From the NCBI GenBank assembly GCA_001310455.1, contig BAXG01000004.1, forward strand, positions 124,001-188,000: a DNA stretch of 64,000 nt, read 5' to 3'. The translations under genes and the position numbers were made by a program. The stretch comes from Photobacterium sp. JCM 19050 (GTDB taxonomy: Bacteria > Pseudomonadota > Gammaproteobacteria > Enterobacterales > Vibrionaceae). This document shows, piece after piece, positions 30,784 through 40,938 of the stretch. The notes under the pieces are model-generated. The model worked only from the letters and a program-made list of their open reading frames with translations. It was not told where the DNA came from and did not search any database. The stretch's first letter is position 1, and each line of letters starts with the position of its first letter.

Positions 30784-31629
30784 ATGGAAACTGAACATCA
30801 TGAACAACCTGATGGCTGGCGCCTCAAGCAGAGCATCGATTTTGAAGGCCGAGAGGTTCGCTATGATATTGCGGGTGACGGTGAACCGCTTGTAATAGTA
30901 CACGGTACGCCTTGGTCATCATTTAATCTTCGCCATTTAATTCGCAGATTGGCAGCCAAATACAAAGTCCATTACTTTGATCTGATGGGTTACGGCCAGT
31001 CCAGCAAGGAAGAAGGTGATGTATCCCTTGGAATCCAAAACCGGATTCTTGACCGGCTTCTCGATCATTGGGGCTTGGATAACTCACTGGCAATAGGCCA
31101 TGATTTCGGCGGCGCGACTGTGCTCAGGACGCATTTACTGAACGGCTGCTCTTTCTCCAAACTGATTCTCATCGACCCGGTTGCTGTTTCACCCTGGGGT
31201 TCGCCGTTTTTCAAACATGTAAACCAGTACGAATCCGCATTTGCCGGCGTTCCGGATTATATCCACGATGCCATTGTCAGAGCTTACGTAAAAACTGCAG
31301 CATTTAAACCAATCGAACCCGACACCATGGACGGCATTGTCGCCCCTTGGACTGGCGAAAAAGGAAAAGCAGCATTTTACCGCCAGATCGCACAGTCGCA
31401 TTCCGGTTATACGGAAGAGGTACAGCCACTGTACCCGACCATTTCAACCCCCACCCTGATACTCTGGGGCCGAGAAGATACTTGGATTCCTTTGGATAAA
31501 GCCCGCGAACTTCACAGCCTTATTCCTGGCTCGCAGCTAAAAGTGATTGATGGCACAGGACACCTGGTCATTGAAGAAAACCCGGATGCATTGCTTGGAG
31601 AGATACTGACGTTTCTGCAGGACAAATAA
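30784..31629 (+). CDS. Alpha/beta hydrolase with aspartate nucleophile (epoxide hydrolase/dehalogenase-like)
   Basis: Intact 281-residue alpha/beta hydrolase. The oxyanion motif HGTPW is at about residues 40-44. The nucleophile elbow reads GHDFGG with Asp107 in place of serine, as in epoxide hydrolases and haloalkane dehalogenases. The catalytic acid is probably in WGREDTWIP and the histidine in DGTGHLVIEENP. Haloalkane dehalogenases have Trp after the nucleophile as halide ligand; here it is Phe, so classical dehalogenation is less certain. It starts 91 bases after the TetR gene on the same strand and may belong to the same detoxification group. Substrate unknown. Confidence 0.85.
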   Translation: METEHHEQPDGWRLKQSIDFEGREVRYDIAGDGEPLVIVHGTPWSSFNLRHLIRRLAAKYKVHYFDLMGYGQSSKEEGDVSLGIQNRILDRLLDHWGLDNSLAIGHDFGGATVLRTHLLNGCSFSKLILIDPVAVSPWGSPFFKHVNQYESAFAGVPDYIHDAIVRAYVKTAAFKPIEPDTMDGIVAPWTGEKGKAAFYRQIAQSHSGYTEEVQPLYPTISTPTLILWGREDTWIPLDKARELHSLIPGSQLKVIDGTGHLVIEENPDALLGEILTFLQDK

Positions 31630-31635
31630 GCAAAA

Positions 31636-31658
31636 ACGCCACCCGTGGCAGGTGGCGT
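31636..31658. terminator. Bidirectional terminator, hydrolase / IolE-like gene
   Basis: ACGCCACC and GGTGGCGT form a perfect 8-bp stem. On the minus strand it is followed by TTTTTG, so it is the better terminator for the IolE-like gene, whose stop is at 31677. Confidence 0.85.
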
Positions 31659-31676
31659 ATTCTATCCGCGTGACAC

Positions 31677-32568
31677 CTAAATCCGGTATCCTCTTTCCAC
31701 CAGGTATTCGCGGCTTCGGGTAATATCCGGGAGCGTGGTTGCGCAGTCCCGGGGGTCGCGTTCCTGCTCTATGGTGATCCAGCCTTCATAGCCAATCTGC
31801 TTGAGCGCGGCTTCTACACCGGCGTAATCAATATCCCCTTCACCGATTGGACGCATCACGCCATCCGCGCAGGCCTGCCAGAAACCGGTACGACGCTCTA
31901 TGGCGTTTTCCAGTCGATCTTTGTGGATGTCCTTGAAGTGGACATATTCCAGCCGGAACGCATATTCCGCCAGACTATGCACGGGATCCATTCCAGCATA
32001 GTAAAGGTGGCCTGTATCCAGGCACAGACCCGCATCCTCTGCTGACACCTCTTCCAGCATCCGGTCAATTTCGTCTTTATATTCTATGTAGCCGCCGGCA
32101 TGGGGATGAACCACAGCCCGGATACCTTTTTCACGCGCAATCGTCGCTACCCAGCGAATGGTTTCCATCATATGCTGCCAGTGCGCTTCATCCAGCCTTG
32201 GTGCTTCATCCGGCAGCCCGGCATACTTGCTGCGCACGTCGTTCACGCTGTCTATGACCACCAGCCGATTGCACCTATGCTCTTTAGCACGGCACAAAGC
32301 TGGTAGGTTTTCACCAAAATATCCACCTGGCATTTCTTGTCCCACAGCGGTTCAAAGAGTGTACCGGCGACCACTTCCAGTCCGTTTTCTTTCAGCGCAC
32401 CCGACAACACTTCACCGTCAGTTGGCAGGAAACCATAAGGCCCCAGTTAAAGGCCGGAGAACCCGGCTGACGGGCTTCTTCCAGAACCGTTTGCCAGCGC
32501 GGGTTGTTGCCGTTTTTCGCAGATTCAACGCCCCAGCAGCAAGGCGCACAAGCGAGTTTGATTGCCAT
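31677..32568 (-). CDS. IolE-like sugar isomerase/dehydratase, TIM barrel (two shifts and one in-frame TAA)
   Basis: Second xylose-isomerase-like TIM-barrel protein related to IolE/IolI. It starts at ATG 32568 (MAIKLACAPCCWGVESAKNG). A shift near 32472 (CAGCC to CAGGCC) leads to AGFSGL. There the next codon is TAA where relatives have Glu (GL-E-LGPYGF), so at 32450 this looks like a base substitution rather than an indel. A shift near 32273 (AA to AAA) leads to IGANRLVVIDSVNDVRSK. Metal-site segments are RAVVHPHAGGYIE, LCLDTGHLYYAGMDP and LEYVHFKDIHKD. Repaired length is 297 residues, identical to iolE in the window. With a shift and a stop it is the best candidate for a true pseudogene here. 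Probable inositol-isomer dehydratase or isomerase. Confidence 0.8.
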
Positions 32569-32755
32569 GTCTTGTTCCCTCAAAGTTCATCGAAATTGCA
32601 GCCAGCGTAATGAACATCCGTGACTAAGGGCGTGACAAAGCGCACTTTCCTGCTTTGCATTTTTGCAAAGCGGCCTTGAATCCTTGGCTATATCACTTTG
32701 CCCTCAAGGCTCAATACACTGGTTCCAACGGAAACACATAATCAGGACATCTACC

Positions 32756-33965
<1,210 letters not shown>

Positions 33966-33974
33966 GGACGAGCT

Positions 33975-34627
33975 ATGTGTAAGTTAACCACCCGCGACGC
34001 CGTTGCAGCCAAACTTCACGACGGTATGACCATCATGATCGGCGGCTTTATGGCCAACGGTGCGCCTGAGGGGCTGATTGATATCCTGCTGGAAGAAGGC
34101 ATTAAGGACATCACGCTGATTTCGACCGATACCGGCACGCCGACATCAGGCTCAGGCAGACTGATCGCTGAAAAACGCATCAAAAAGCTCTATGCCTCCC
34201 ACGTTGGTACCAACCCGGAAACCGGCCGCCAGATGTGCAACGGTGAACTCGAAGTAGAACTGTGCCCGCAGGGAACGCTGGCAGAGCGTATCCGTGCCGG
34301 GGGCTCAGGCCTCGGTGGTGTGCTGACACCTACCGGCTTGGCACCATGGTCGCTGAAGGCAAGCAAGTTATCCAGATTGACGGGAAAGACTTCCTGCTGG
34401 AAAAACCGCTTCGTGCTGACCTTGCCCTGATTCGCGGCTCCAAAGTTGACCGTCGCGGCAACGTGTTTTATGCCCGCACCACCCAGAATTTCAACCCGAT
34501 GATGGCAACGGCGGCGGACCTCGTTATCGCAGAAGCTATCGAGTTGGTGGAAACCGGGGAAATCATGCCGGAAGCTGTGCACACACCGGGCATTTTTGTT
34601 GACCACATTTACCAGAAAGGAGCCTGA
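33975..34627 (+). CDS. atoD: Acetoacetate CoA-transferase subunit alpha (one-base shift)
   Basis: Alpha subunit of the two-subunit 3-oxoacid CoA-transferase. [21 protein letters not shown] near residue 20 is the family signature. The frame breaks near 34340. One C added (GGCTTGGC to GGCCTTGGC) gives [37 protein letters not shown] and [26 protein letters not shown]. Repaired length is 217 residues, normal for AtoD. It sits between the thiolase and the beta subunit, with gaps of 9 and 4 bases, in one operon. Confidence 0.93.
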
Positions 34628-34631
34628 TGCC

Positions 34632-35311
34632 ATGGCAGTTGAAATCAGCAAAGAGGGCATGCGCCGCAATATTGCCTGGCGTGTGGCACAGGAACTCAGT
34701 AATGGTGACGTGGTTAACCTCGGTATCGGTATGCCTACTCTGGTTGCCAACGAAGTCGACAAAGATGTAGAGCTTATCCTGCAATCGGAAAACGGCCTGC
34801 TCGGTATCGACGGACTGGCAGATGAAACTAACCTGGACCCGGACTGCGTGAACGCCGGCGGCCAACCGATTACCGCCGTCAACGGCTGCTGCTATTTCAG
34901 CAGTGCCGACTCTTTCACCATTATCCGCGGCGGTCATGTTGATGTAACGGTTCTCGGTGCGCTGCAAGTGGACGAGAATGGCAACCTTGCCAACTGGATT
35001 ATCCCGGGCAAACTGGTACCGGGTATGGGCGGCGCCATGGATCTGGTGGTGGGTGCGAAGAAAGTCATCGTGGCGATGGAGCACACGGCCAAAGGCAATG
35101 CCAAACTCCTTAAAGCCTGTACCTGCCGCTCACCGCAGTCGGCCAGGTGGACATGATCATTACCGAAATGGGTGTGTTTGAAATCCGCGAGGAAGGCATG
35201 GTGATGACGGAGATCGCACCGGGCTTCACACTTGAAGACGTTCAGGCAGCCACTGAGGCCAAAATCACCGTAGCTGACGATCTGAAACCGCTGGTACAGC
35301 CTTATCAGTAA
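34632..35311 (+). CDS. atoA: Acetoacetate CoA-transferase subunit beta (one-base shift)
   Basis: Beta subunit carrying the catalytic glutamate, here in LQSENGLLGIDG. MRRNIAWRVAQELSNGDVVNLGIGMPTLVAN opens the domain. The frame breaks near 35124. Adding one C (ACCTG to ACCCTG) gives LLKACTLPLTAVGQVDMIITEMGVFEI and the end TVADDLKPLVQPYQ at 35311. Length is 226 residues. ATG 34632 (MAVEISKEG) follows the atoD stop by 4 bases. A terminator hairpin follows. Confidence 0.93.
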
Positions 35312-35337
35312 GCTGCTTCAACAGCTAAATATAGTAA

Positions 35338-35360
35338 GCCGGGCTCCTGTCCCGGCGTTT
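35338..35360 (+). terminator. Terminator after atoA
   Basis: GCCGGG and CCCGGC pair around a 7-base loop and are followed by GTTTTC, 27 bases after the atoA stop and ahead of the convergent GNAT gene. Confidence 0.75.
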
Positions 35361-35379
35361 TCACGCTTTCGGGTTTCTT

Positions 35380-35892
35380 TTACACCAGTGGTTTATAAAA
35401 GATAACTGTCGGGTCATATCCACTCCCGTACTCGTTCAGTGCGAAGTCAGGGATTTTCCCTGCTTCTACAAAACCAAGTTTCCTGTATAGCGCAGACGCC
35501 GGATCGCCTTCCCGGGTATCGAGCAGCAAAAGTCTCAGCCCCAGGTTGCGGGCTTCCAGCTCAACCCTCGCCATCAGACGGGTTCCAATACCCGCGCCCC
35601 GGCAGCTCTTATGTACCAGCAGTTTCTCTACTTCCGCTCTGTGGTTGCCATTGGGCTTGGAAACCGGTGCAAGCTGCACCGTCCCCACCACCTTTTCACC
35701 CAAAAGTGCGATGAACAACGCCTTTTCTCCCTTTTCTAACTGGTGCTCTACATCCAGCCAATATTGCAGCGACTCATTGGGGGACAGCGGGGCTAGGTAG
35801 CCAACTGACGCTCCGTTATCCACGCTGTCTTTAAGAAGAGAAACTAACCCGACTGTATGGGCGTTTATTGTATTCAACAGCACAATATCCAT
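35380..35892 (-). CDS. GNAT-family N-acetyltransferase
   Basis: Intact 170-residue acetyltransferase. Motif A for acetyl-CoA binding is VHKSCRGAGIGTRLMARVE near residue 95, followed by GLRLLLLDTREGDPASALYRKLGFVEAG (motif B). It lies 13 bases downstream of ureD on the same strand and is probably cotranscribed from the sigma-54 promoter at 36811. GNAT genes beside urease genes are seen in some proteobacteria; the substrate is unknown. Confidence 0.88.
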   Translation of the reverse strand: MDIVLLNTINAHTVGLVSLLKDSVDNGASVGYLAPLSPNESLQYWLDVEHQLEKGEKALFIALLGEKVVGTVQLAPVSKPNGNHRAEVEKLLVHKSCRGAGIGTRLMARVELEARNLGLRLLLLDTREGDPASALYRKLGFVEAGKIPDFALNEYGSGYDPTVIFYKPLV

Positions 35893-35905
35893 TGCACCTC
35901 CCCTC

Positions 35906-36775
35906 TTAGGTCTTCCATATCCGAGGCTCTATGGGCACGACGCCAAACCAGTGCTCACGCGCCATTTGCCAGAACCGGGTAAACATAGCCAGCAGTGGCT
36001 CCGTACCGGTTGCCAACGCCCGGATCACCAGTAAGCCATCAACATACGTTGCACCTGCGATCACCCCCCGGTTATTCAACGAAACATCATTCTCAAGCAG
36101 CCATTGTTGAACCGGCTCCAACAGTGGCTCGCTATCTCCGGCAATTATCATTGTGGCTGTCATTGGGAATTCCCGCAGACTGGCGGCCCGTTCGGTTTCA
36201 GTGGCACCTTTCACCCGGAGCTGTTCAGCCAGAACCAATTCGCCATCGACATAAACCCGAGTTGCGCCGGAAGCCTGCCCTGACGGAAAACTTTCCCCTA
36301 TTGCCGGGCGGCCAAAACAGTGCATTTCCCAACCAACAAAGCGCGAACCCTCTGCCAGGTAAATATCCGTTTCGAAACGGGCGTTGGCTTCAGGAAAAAG
36401 GATGTTTTCCTGAGGAAGCCATTCAAGCAGGCTACCGGAAGCAACGTTAAAACGTTGGGATTGTGTCGCCAACGCACCGGCTGAGCGGTAAAACTTGGTG
36501 GCCCCCGGCGTGGTAACCAAAGCGTGAGCCCCGGGTTCGGTAGCAACTGAAATGTCCAGCCGGTCCCCACCGACAACACCGCCGGGAGGGTGCAGCAGGT
36601 AGGTATGGCAAGCCTTTCCTTCCGGGTACAGGGGTCTTTGCACAGCCAGCGGCCCCTCCTGCTTTCGGTCCCGGAGCACTGTCTTATCACCCCTGTCAGA
36701 AAAACCAAGATGCAACCGGGCTAACCATCCCTCGGCTTCCGGTACATCTATTTCCCCACACAAACTAGCCGTCAT
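35906..36775 (-). CDS. ureD: Urease accessory protein UreD (UreH)
   Basis: UreD is the urease accessory protein that first binds apo-urease and forms the UreD-UreF-UreG nickel-insertion complex. The 289-residue frame is intact. Family hallmarks are LLHPPGGVVGGDRLDI, ATKFYRSAGALATQSQ, EWLPQENILFPEA and REHWFGVVPIEPRIWKT at the end. It is separated from ureA by more than 30 kb of unrelated genes, although in most proteobacteria ureD lies directly before ureA. Its strand agrees with all other ure and urt genes here. It has its own sigma-54 type promoter. Confidence 0.95.
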   Translation of the reverse strand: MTASLCGEIDVPEAEGWLARLHLGFSDRGDKTVLRDRKQEGPLAVQRPLYPEGKACHTYLLHPPGGVVGGDRLDISVATEPGAHALVTTPGATKFYRSAGALATQSQRFNVASGSLLEWLPQENILFPEANARFETDIYLAEGSRFVGWEMHCFGRPAIGESFPSGQASGATRVYVDGELVLAEQLRVKGATETERAASLREFPMTATMIIAGDSEPLLEPVQQWLLENDVSLNNRGVIAGATYVDGLLVIRALATGTEPLLAMFTRFWQMAREHWFGVVPIEPRIWKT

Positions 36776-36810
36776 ATCCCCTCACCTTTTTTCTTGGATA
36801 ACAAGTTATA

Positions 36811-36827
36811 AGCAATACTTGCACCAA
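36811..36827 (-). promoter_or_regulatory. Sigma-54 promoter of ureD
   Basis: Minus strand: TTGGTGCAAGTATTGCT, with the GG-N10-GC core of RpoN promoters. It ends 36 bases before the ureD start codon. Confidence 0.72.
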
Positions 36828-36929
36828 CCTTCACCCATCCAGCCTTAACCATAACCTAATGATTTTTCTTCATTACATGGCGACATATGCATCCGGCGTT
36901 TCAGGTTTTGCACCAACTCCCCCATGTAA

Positions 36930-36946
36930 TGCGCTTTAACAGTGCA
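36930..36946. promoter_or_regulatory. NtrC-like site upstream of ureD
   Basis: TGCGCTTTAACAGTGCA matches the GCAC-N7-GTGC dyad with one changed base (GCGC). It lies about 100 bases upstream of the sigma-54 element. A further perfect half-site TGCACCA is at 36909-36915. Confidence 0.5.
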
Positions 36947-37143
36947 AATATCCCCGGTGAGCAAAACTCTTTTGTCGCTGACAGCAAAAAGGCAGCCCGG
37001 GAGTGTGGCGTAAAATACAAATATACCCAAACCACCTCAAGGTGCAGTTTTCAGCGAGAGTTGATTGGCTGTCAGTCAAGGCGCTGTTTTGACGATCTAG
37101 TGGCGCTAAATCAAAAAACAGCAATGCAGAATGGGAGCCACAT

Positions 37144-37937
37144 ATGAGTGAACTGATTCAATCCAGCCTGGCAGAATCCGGCGTATTACACCTGACGTTG
37201 AACAGCCCCAACGCAGGAATGCGTTGTCCGAAAACATGATTGTGACCTTGCACAATGCCCTGCAAAATGCGTCAGAATCCCAAAAGGTCAAAGTCATCGT
37301 CTTACGCGCCAACGGCCCTGCATTCAGTGCCGGCCATGACCTTAAGGAAATAACAGCAGCCAGACAGGCATCAGATGGCGGGCGGGCTTTTTTTACCGCA
37401 TTGATGGAAAAATGCTCAGCCATGATGATGTCCATCGTCAATAACCCCAAGCCGGTCATTGCTGAAATAGACGGCATTGCAACCGCCGCAGGGTGCCAAT
37501 TGGTAGCAAGTTGCGATCTTGCGTACGCATCTGATACGTCCAGGTTTGCTACACCCGGTGTCAATATCGGCCTGTTCTGTTCAACTCCGATGGTGGCCCT
37601 GTCCCGAAACGTGTCCAACAAACACGCAATGGAAATGCTGCTTACCGGTGATGTGTTTTCTGCAACAGATGCTGAGAGGATTGGCCTGATAAACCGGGTA
37701 ATTGACAGTGAATCCCTTCAGGAATTTACCCAGACTGTGGCCTCAATAATTGCTGAGAAGTCTTCACTGACGCTGGCGACCGGCAAAAAAGCGTTTTACC
37801 ACCAGCGCGAAATGACACTTGAATCGGCATACCGTTACGCCAGTGAAGTTATGGTCAGTAATATGCTTGCGAAAGACGGGGAGGAAGGTATCCGAGCTTT
37901 CGTCGAAAAGCGGGCTCCTGTCTGGACAAATAAGTAA
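37144..37937 (+). CDS. Enoyl-CoA hydratase/isomerase (crotonase) family (shift near N-terminus)
   Basis: Crotonase-fold enzyme. ATG 37144 opens MSELIQSSLAESGVLHLTLNSPNA. Near 37207 one C must be added (AACGCAGG to AACGCCAGG) to read ARNALSENMIVTLHNALQ. The oxyanion-hole segments FSAGHDLKEI and IDGIATAAGCQLVASCDLAYAS are present. Repaired length is 264 residues. The acyl-CoA ligase follows 8 bases later, so the pair probably activates and hydrates a fatty or branched acid. Exact substrate not clear. Confidence 0.9.
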
Positions 37938-37945
37938 GGCGGGTT

Positions 37946-39594
37946 ATGACAAATCCATACAACTCCGGCCTGGACAGGAACCCTGCTAACTTCCAACCAC
38001 TGACCCGTTGGGATTTCTTGAACGGGCAGCATCCAATTTTCCAGAGCACACTGCTATTGTGCATGGCCAGCAACGATGGAACTACCAGCAGTTTTACGAC
38101 CGCAGCAGGCAGTTGGCTTCCCAGTTACACCATCAGGGGATCGGCAGGGGTGATACGGTTTCAGCAATGTTGGCAAACACCCCGGCGATGTTGGAGTGTC
38201 ACTACGGTGTGCCAATGTCCGGTGCTGTCCTGCACTCCATCAACACCCGGCTTGATGCAACCACCATTGCCTACCAACTAGACCATGCTGAAACAAAAGT
38301 TCTGGTTGTAGATGCTGAATTTCTGGAAGTGGCCCAAGAGGCCCTGACGCAGGCCAATGCTGATCCCAAACTGCTGCTTTACTGCGACCCTGAGTGGAAA
38401 GGTTTCAAACCGGGAGCAGCGTTACCAGCGGGATACGAGGACTACAACGCTTTCGTTGAGCTCGGACAAAAGGATTTTAACTGGTTGCAACCCGTGGACG
38501 AATGGGATGCCATATCCATCAACTACACCTCCGGTACCACTGGTAACCCTAAAGGCGTGGTTTGCCATCATCGGGGAGCCTACCTTTTGGCACTCGGGAA
38601 TGTTTTCACCGCGGATATGCCCAAACATTCGGTTTATCTGTGGACCCTGCCGATGTTTCACTGCAATGGCTGGTGCTTTCCCTGGACGATATCGGCAATT
38701 TACGGCACCCATATTTGTCTTCGCCAGGTACGCCCGGAACCGGTATGGGCAGCCCTGAATGAACACAATGTCACCCTGCTTTGTGGTGCCCCCGTCGTCA
38801 TGGATATTATTCTTTCGGTTTGCGAGGAAAACGCCGACATTCCCACCCCCTCACTTGCCCATAGGGTGGAGTTTTTTACTGCCGCCGCCCCGCCACCGGA
38901 AAGAACATTGGCAAGAATGAAGAATGCCGGGTTTAACGTCACCCACTTGTATGGGCTTGCTGAAGTATATGGCCCTGCCGTCGTCAACGAATGGCACCGG
39001 GAATGGGATACACTCCCGGCAGGGGAACAGGCGGCACTGAAAGCCCGGCAAGGTGTACGTTACCTTCCGCTGGAGTCTCTCGACGTACTTGATCCGTCAA
39101 CAATGAAGCCGGTTCCTTGTGACGGTACAACGTTGGGGGAAGTGATGTTCCGTGGCAATGTGGTTATGAAGGGGTATTTCAAAAACCCTCAGGCAACAGA
39201 GGAGGCATTCAAAGACGGCTGGTTTCATTCCGGTGACCTGGCTGTAAAGCATCCCGACGGCTATATCCAGCTTAAAGACCGTTCAAAAGACATCATTATA
39301 TCCGGCGGTGAAAACATCTCCTCTATCGAGATTGAAGAGGTGCTTTACAAACACCCGGCTGTCGCAGTGGTTGCCGTTGTCGCAATCCCGGATGACAAGT
39401 GGGGGGAGGCTCCTATTGCATTCGTGGAATGCCACAACGACAAAACTGCCTCGGCAGAAGAGCTGCGCTCATGGTGCCGCGAAAACCTGGCTGGATTCAA
39501 AGTACCCAAGCATTTTGTTTTTACCCAAATTCCGAGGACACCAACCGGAAAAATCCAGAAATACCAGTTAAGAGTGCAGTTGAAAAAACAGTAA
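37946..39594 (+). CDS. Acyl-CoA synthetase, AMP-binding (shift near N-terminus)
   Basis: ANL-superfamily acyl-CoA ligase. ATG 37946 opens MTNPYNSGLDRNPANFQPLT. Near 38003 one C is missing (ACCCGTTGG to ACCCCGTTGG), after which PLGFLERAASNFPEHTAIVHG follows. The P-loop INYTSGTTGNPKGVVCHHRG, the adenylate motif HLYGLAEVYGPAV, the hinge LKDRSKDIIISGGENIS and the C-terminal lysine segment PRTPTGKIQKYQL are all visible. Repaired length is 549 residues, close to medium-chain fatty acyl-CoA ligases. It pairs with the crotonase gene. Confidence 0.93.
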
Positions 39595-39686
39595 CGCCGC
39601 CTAATCACAGGGTTGAAACAGGTCACCCACATAAGAATCTGCGAAGATAGCCAAATAACATTATTCTTTATTGACCGAATATCCAC

Positions 39687-40833
39687 ATGTCAGGGAACGA
39701 ACAACGCAGACTGGGTAAAGGGCTGGCATCATCTCTGTTCGTCTGTGCCGCTGCCAGTGCTTTGCTGGTGGCAGCTTTGCAATGGCTGGACTCATTTAAA
39801 GAGCAAGCATGGCGAACCATGCTGGACAGAGAGACGACCCACTTTGCGTCAGTCATTTCAGAACGGACAGAAACGTTAGAAACGCTTTATAGACGCGAAC
39901 TGGCAAAAGTTATTACCTATCAGGATCACGCCAAGGCGTGGGTTATATTTACCATAATCCGCTTGCCGATCTCTTCGTCGTGTACGGAGATGATGGCTTG
40001 ATTTTTCCGATGTCAGACAGGCTGATCCCGGTAGACCAAATTCAACTGGCAAAAGATACCCTGGCAACTGTAAGGCAACTTCACCAGCAACTGACCAAAG
40101 ATACCTCCATCACTCTGTGGCAGCCGGTTACCACCAGCAATGGCGCGTCATACCTGCTTTGCTGGCGGGAAAACAGCCTCACACAGTGTGCGCTTGGTAA
40201 AGCCGGGGAGATATATGGGTGGCTCTGGCAACAGCCGTTCCTCCTTGAAAACCGAAACCGGTTTTCGATTCAGGATGCCTTTGGCCGCAACCTTGTGCCC
40301 GGTATCCGGGGCTACAATGCCTCATCAATCGAAACCATTCCCGGACTTACAATTTCGGCCTCTACAGCGGTATTCCCATTGCCGAGAACGCTTTATTCCC
40401 CGTGGCTGTATCTTGTTCCCCTTACCTTTTTCCTGAGTGCTTGGATAATTAAAAACATGCCAACACGTCCACACAGGGGTTCATTCCGGTCAGAGGATGA
40501 ATCCGGCTTTTTCATGGCAGATTTACATATATCCCCACAAGCCATGCGCGCCTACCGTAACGGCAACACAATTGAACTGACACGGCGCGAATTACAGATC
40601 CTCGCCTTGCTGTATGAAAAGCCGGGCATGTTGTCAGCCGGGACGAACTCTATGACATTTGCTGGGGGCGAAACCACATTCCTACCAGCCGGGCTCTGGA
40701 TCAATACATCGCTTCCCTGCGTAAAAAAGTGGAGCGGGAACCGGCAGAACCCGAGATCATCAAAACTGTTCGCGGTGCCGGGTACCGGTTTGACCAGATC
40801 CCTCACTCCACGGCTGCCCTGACACAAAACTGA
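39687..40833 (+). CDS. Membrane-anchored regulator with C-terminal OmpR-type winged helix (two one-base shifts)
   Basis: One-component regulator of unusual layout. A first membrane helix (LASSLFVCAAASALLVAAL) lies at about residues 12-30, then a periplasmic sensor of about 200 residues, a second helix (LYLVPLTFFLSAWII) near residue 240, a short cytoplasmic linker and a C-terminal OmpR/PhoB winged helix. Shifts near 39932 (CC to CCC: HAQGVGYIYHNPLADLFVVYGDDG) and near 40630 (TTGTCA to TTGGTCA: MLVSRDELYDICWGRNHI) are repaired by one base each. The wHTH then reads ELTRRELQILALLYEKPG to TVRGAGYRF. Repaired length is 382 residues, ending at TGA 40833. ToxR/CadC proteins have the opposite order. 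The likely target is the next gene. Confidence 0.78.
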
Positions 40834-40938
40834 CGTTAATCTCAGGATAGTCTTACCCATTTCTTACCCACACCTCACCCGCAGGATGGCAGTTCATCCA
40901 GCTTTAATTCTGGATATATCAAAAACGGAGAACAAGAA

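Larger units (their letters stand above)
36776..37143. other. Gene-free region upstream of ureD and of the crotonase gene
   Basis: About 370 bases with no supported gene. It holds the leftward sigma-54 element and an NtrC-like site, given separately. The 16-base stretch before ATG 37144 contains GGGAG, the ribosome site of the divergent crotonase gene. Confidence 0.6.
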
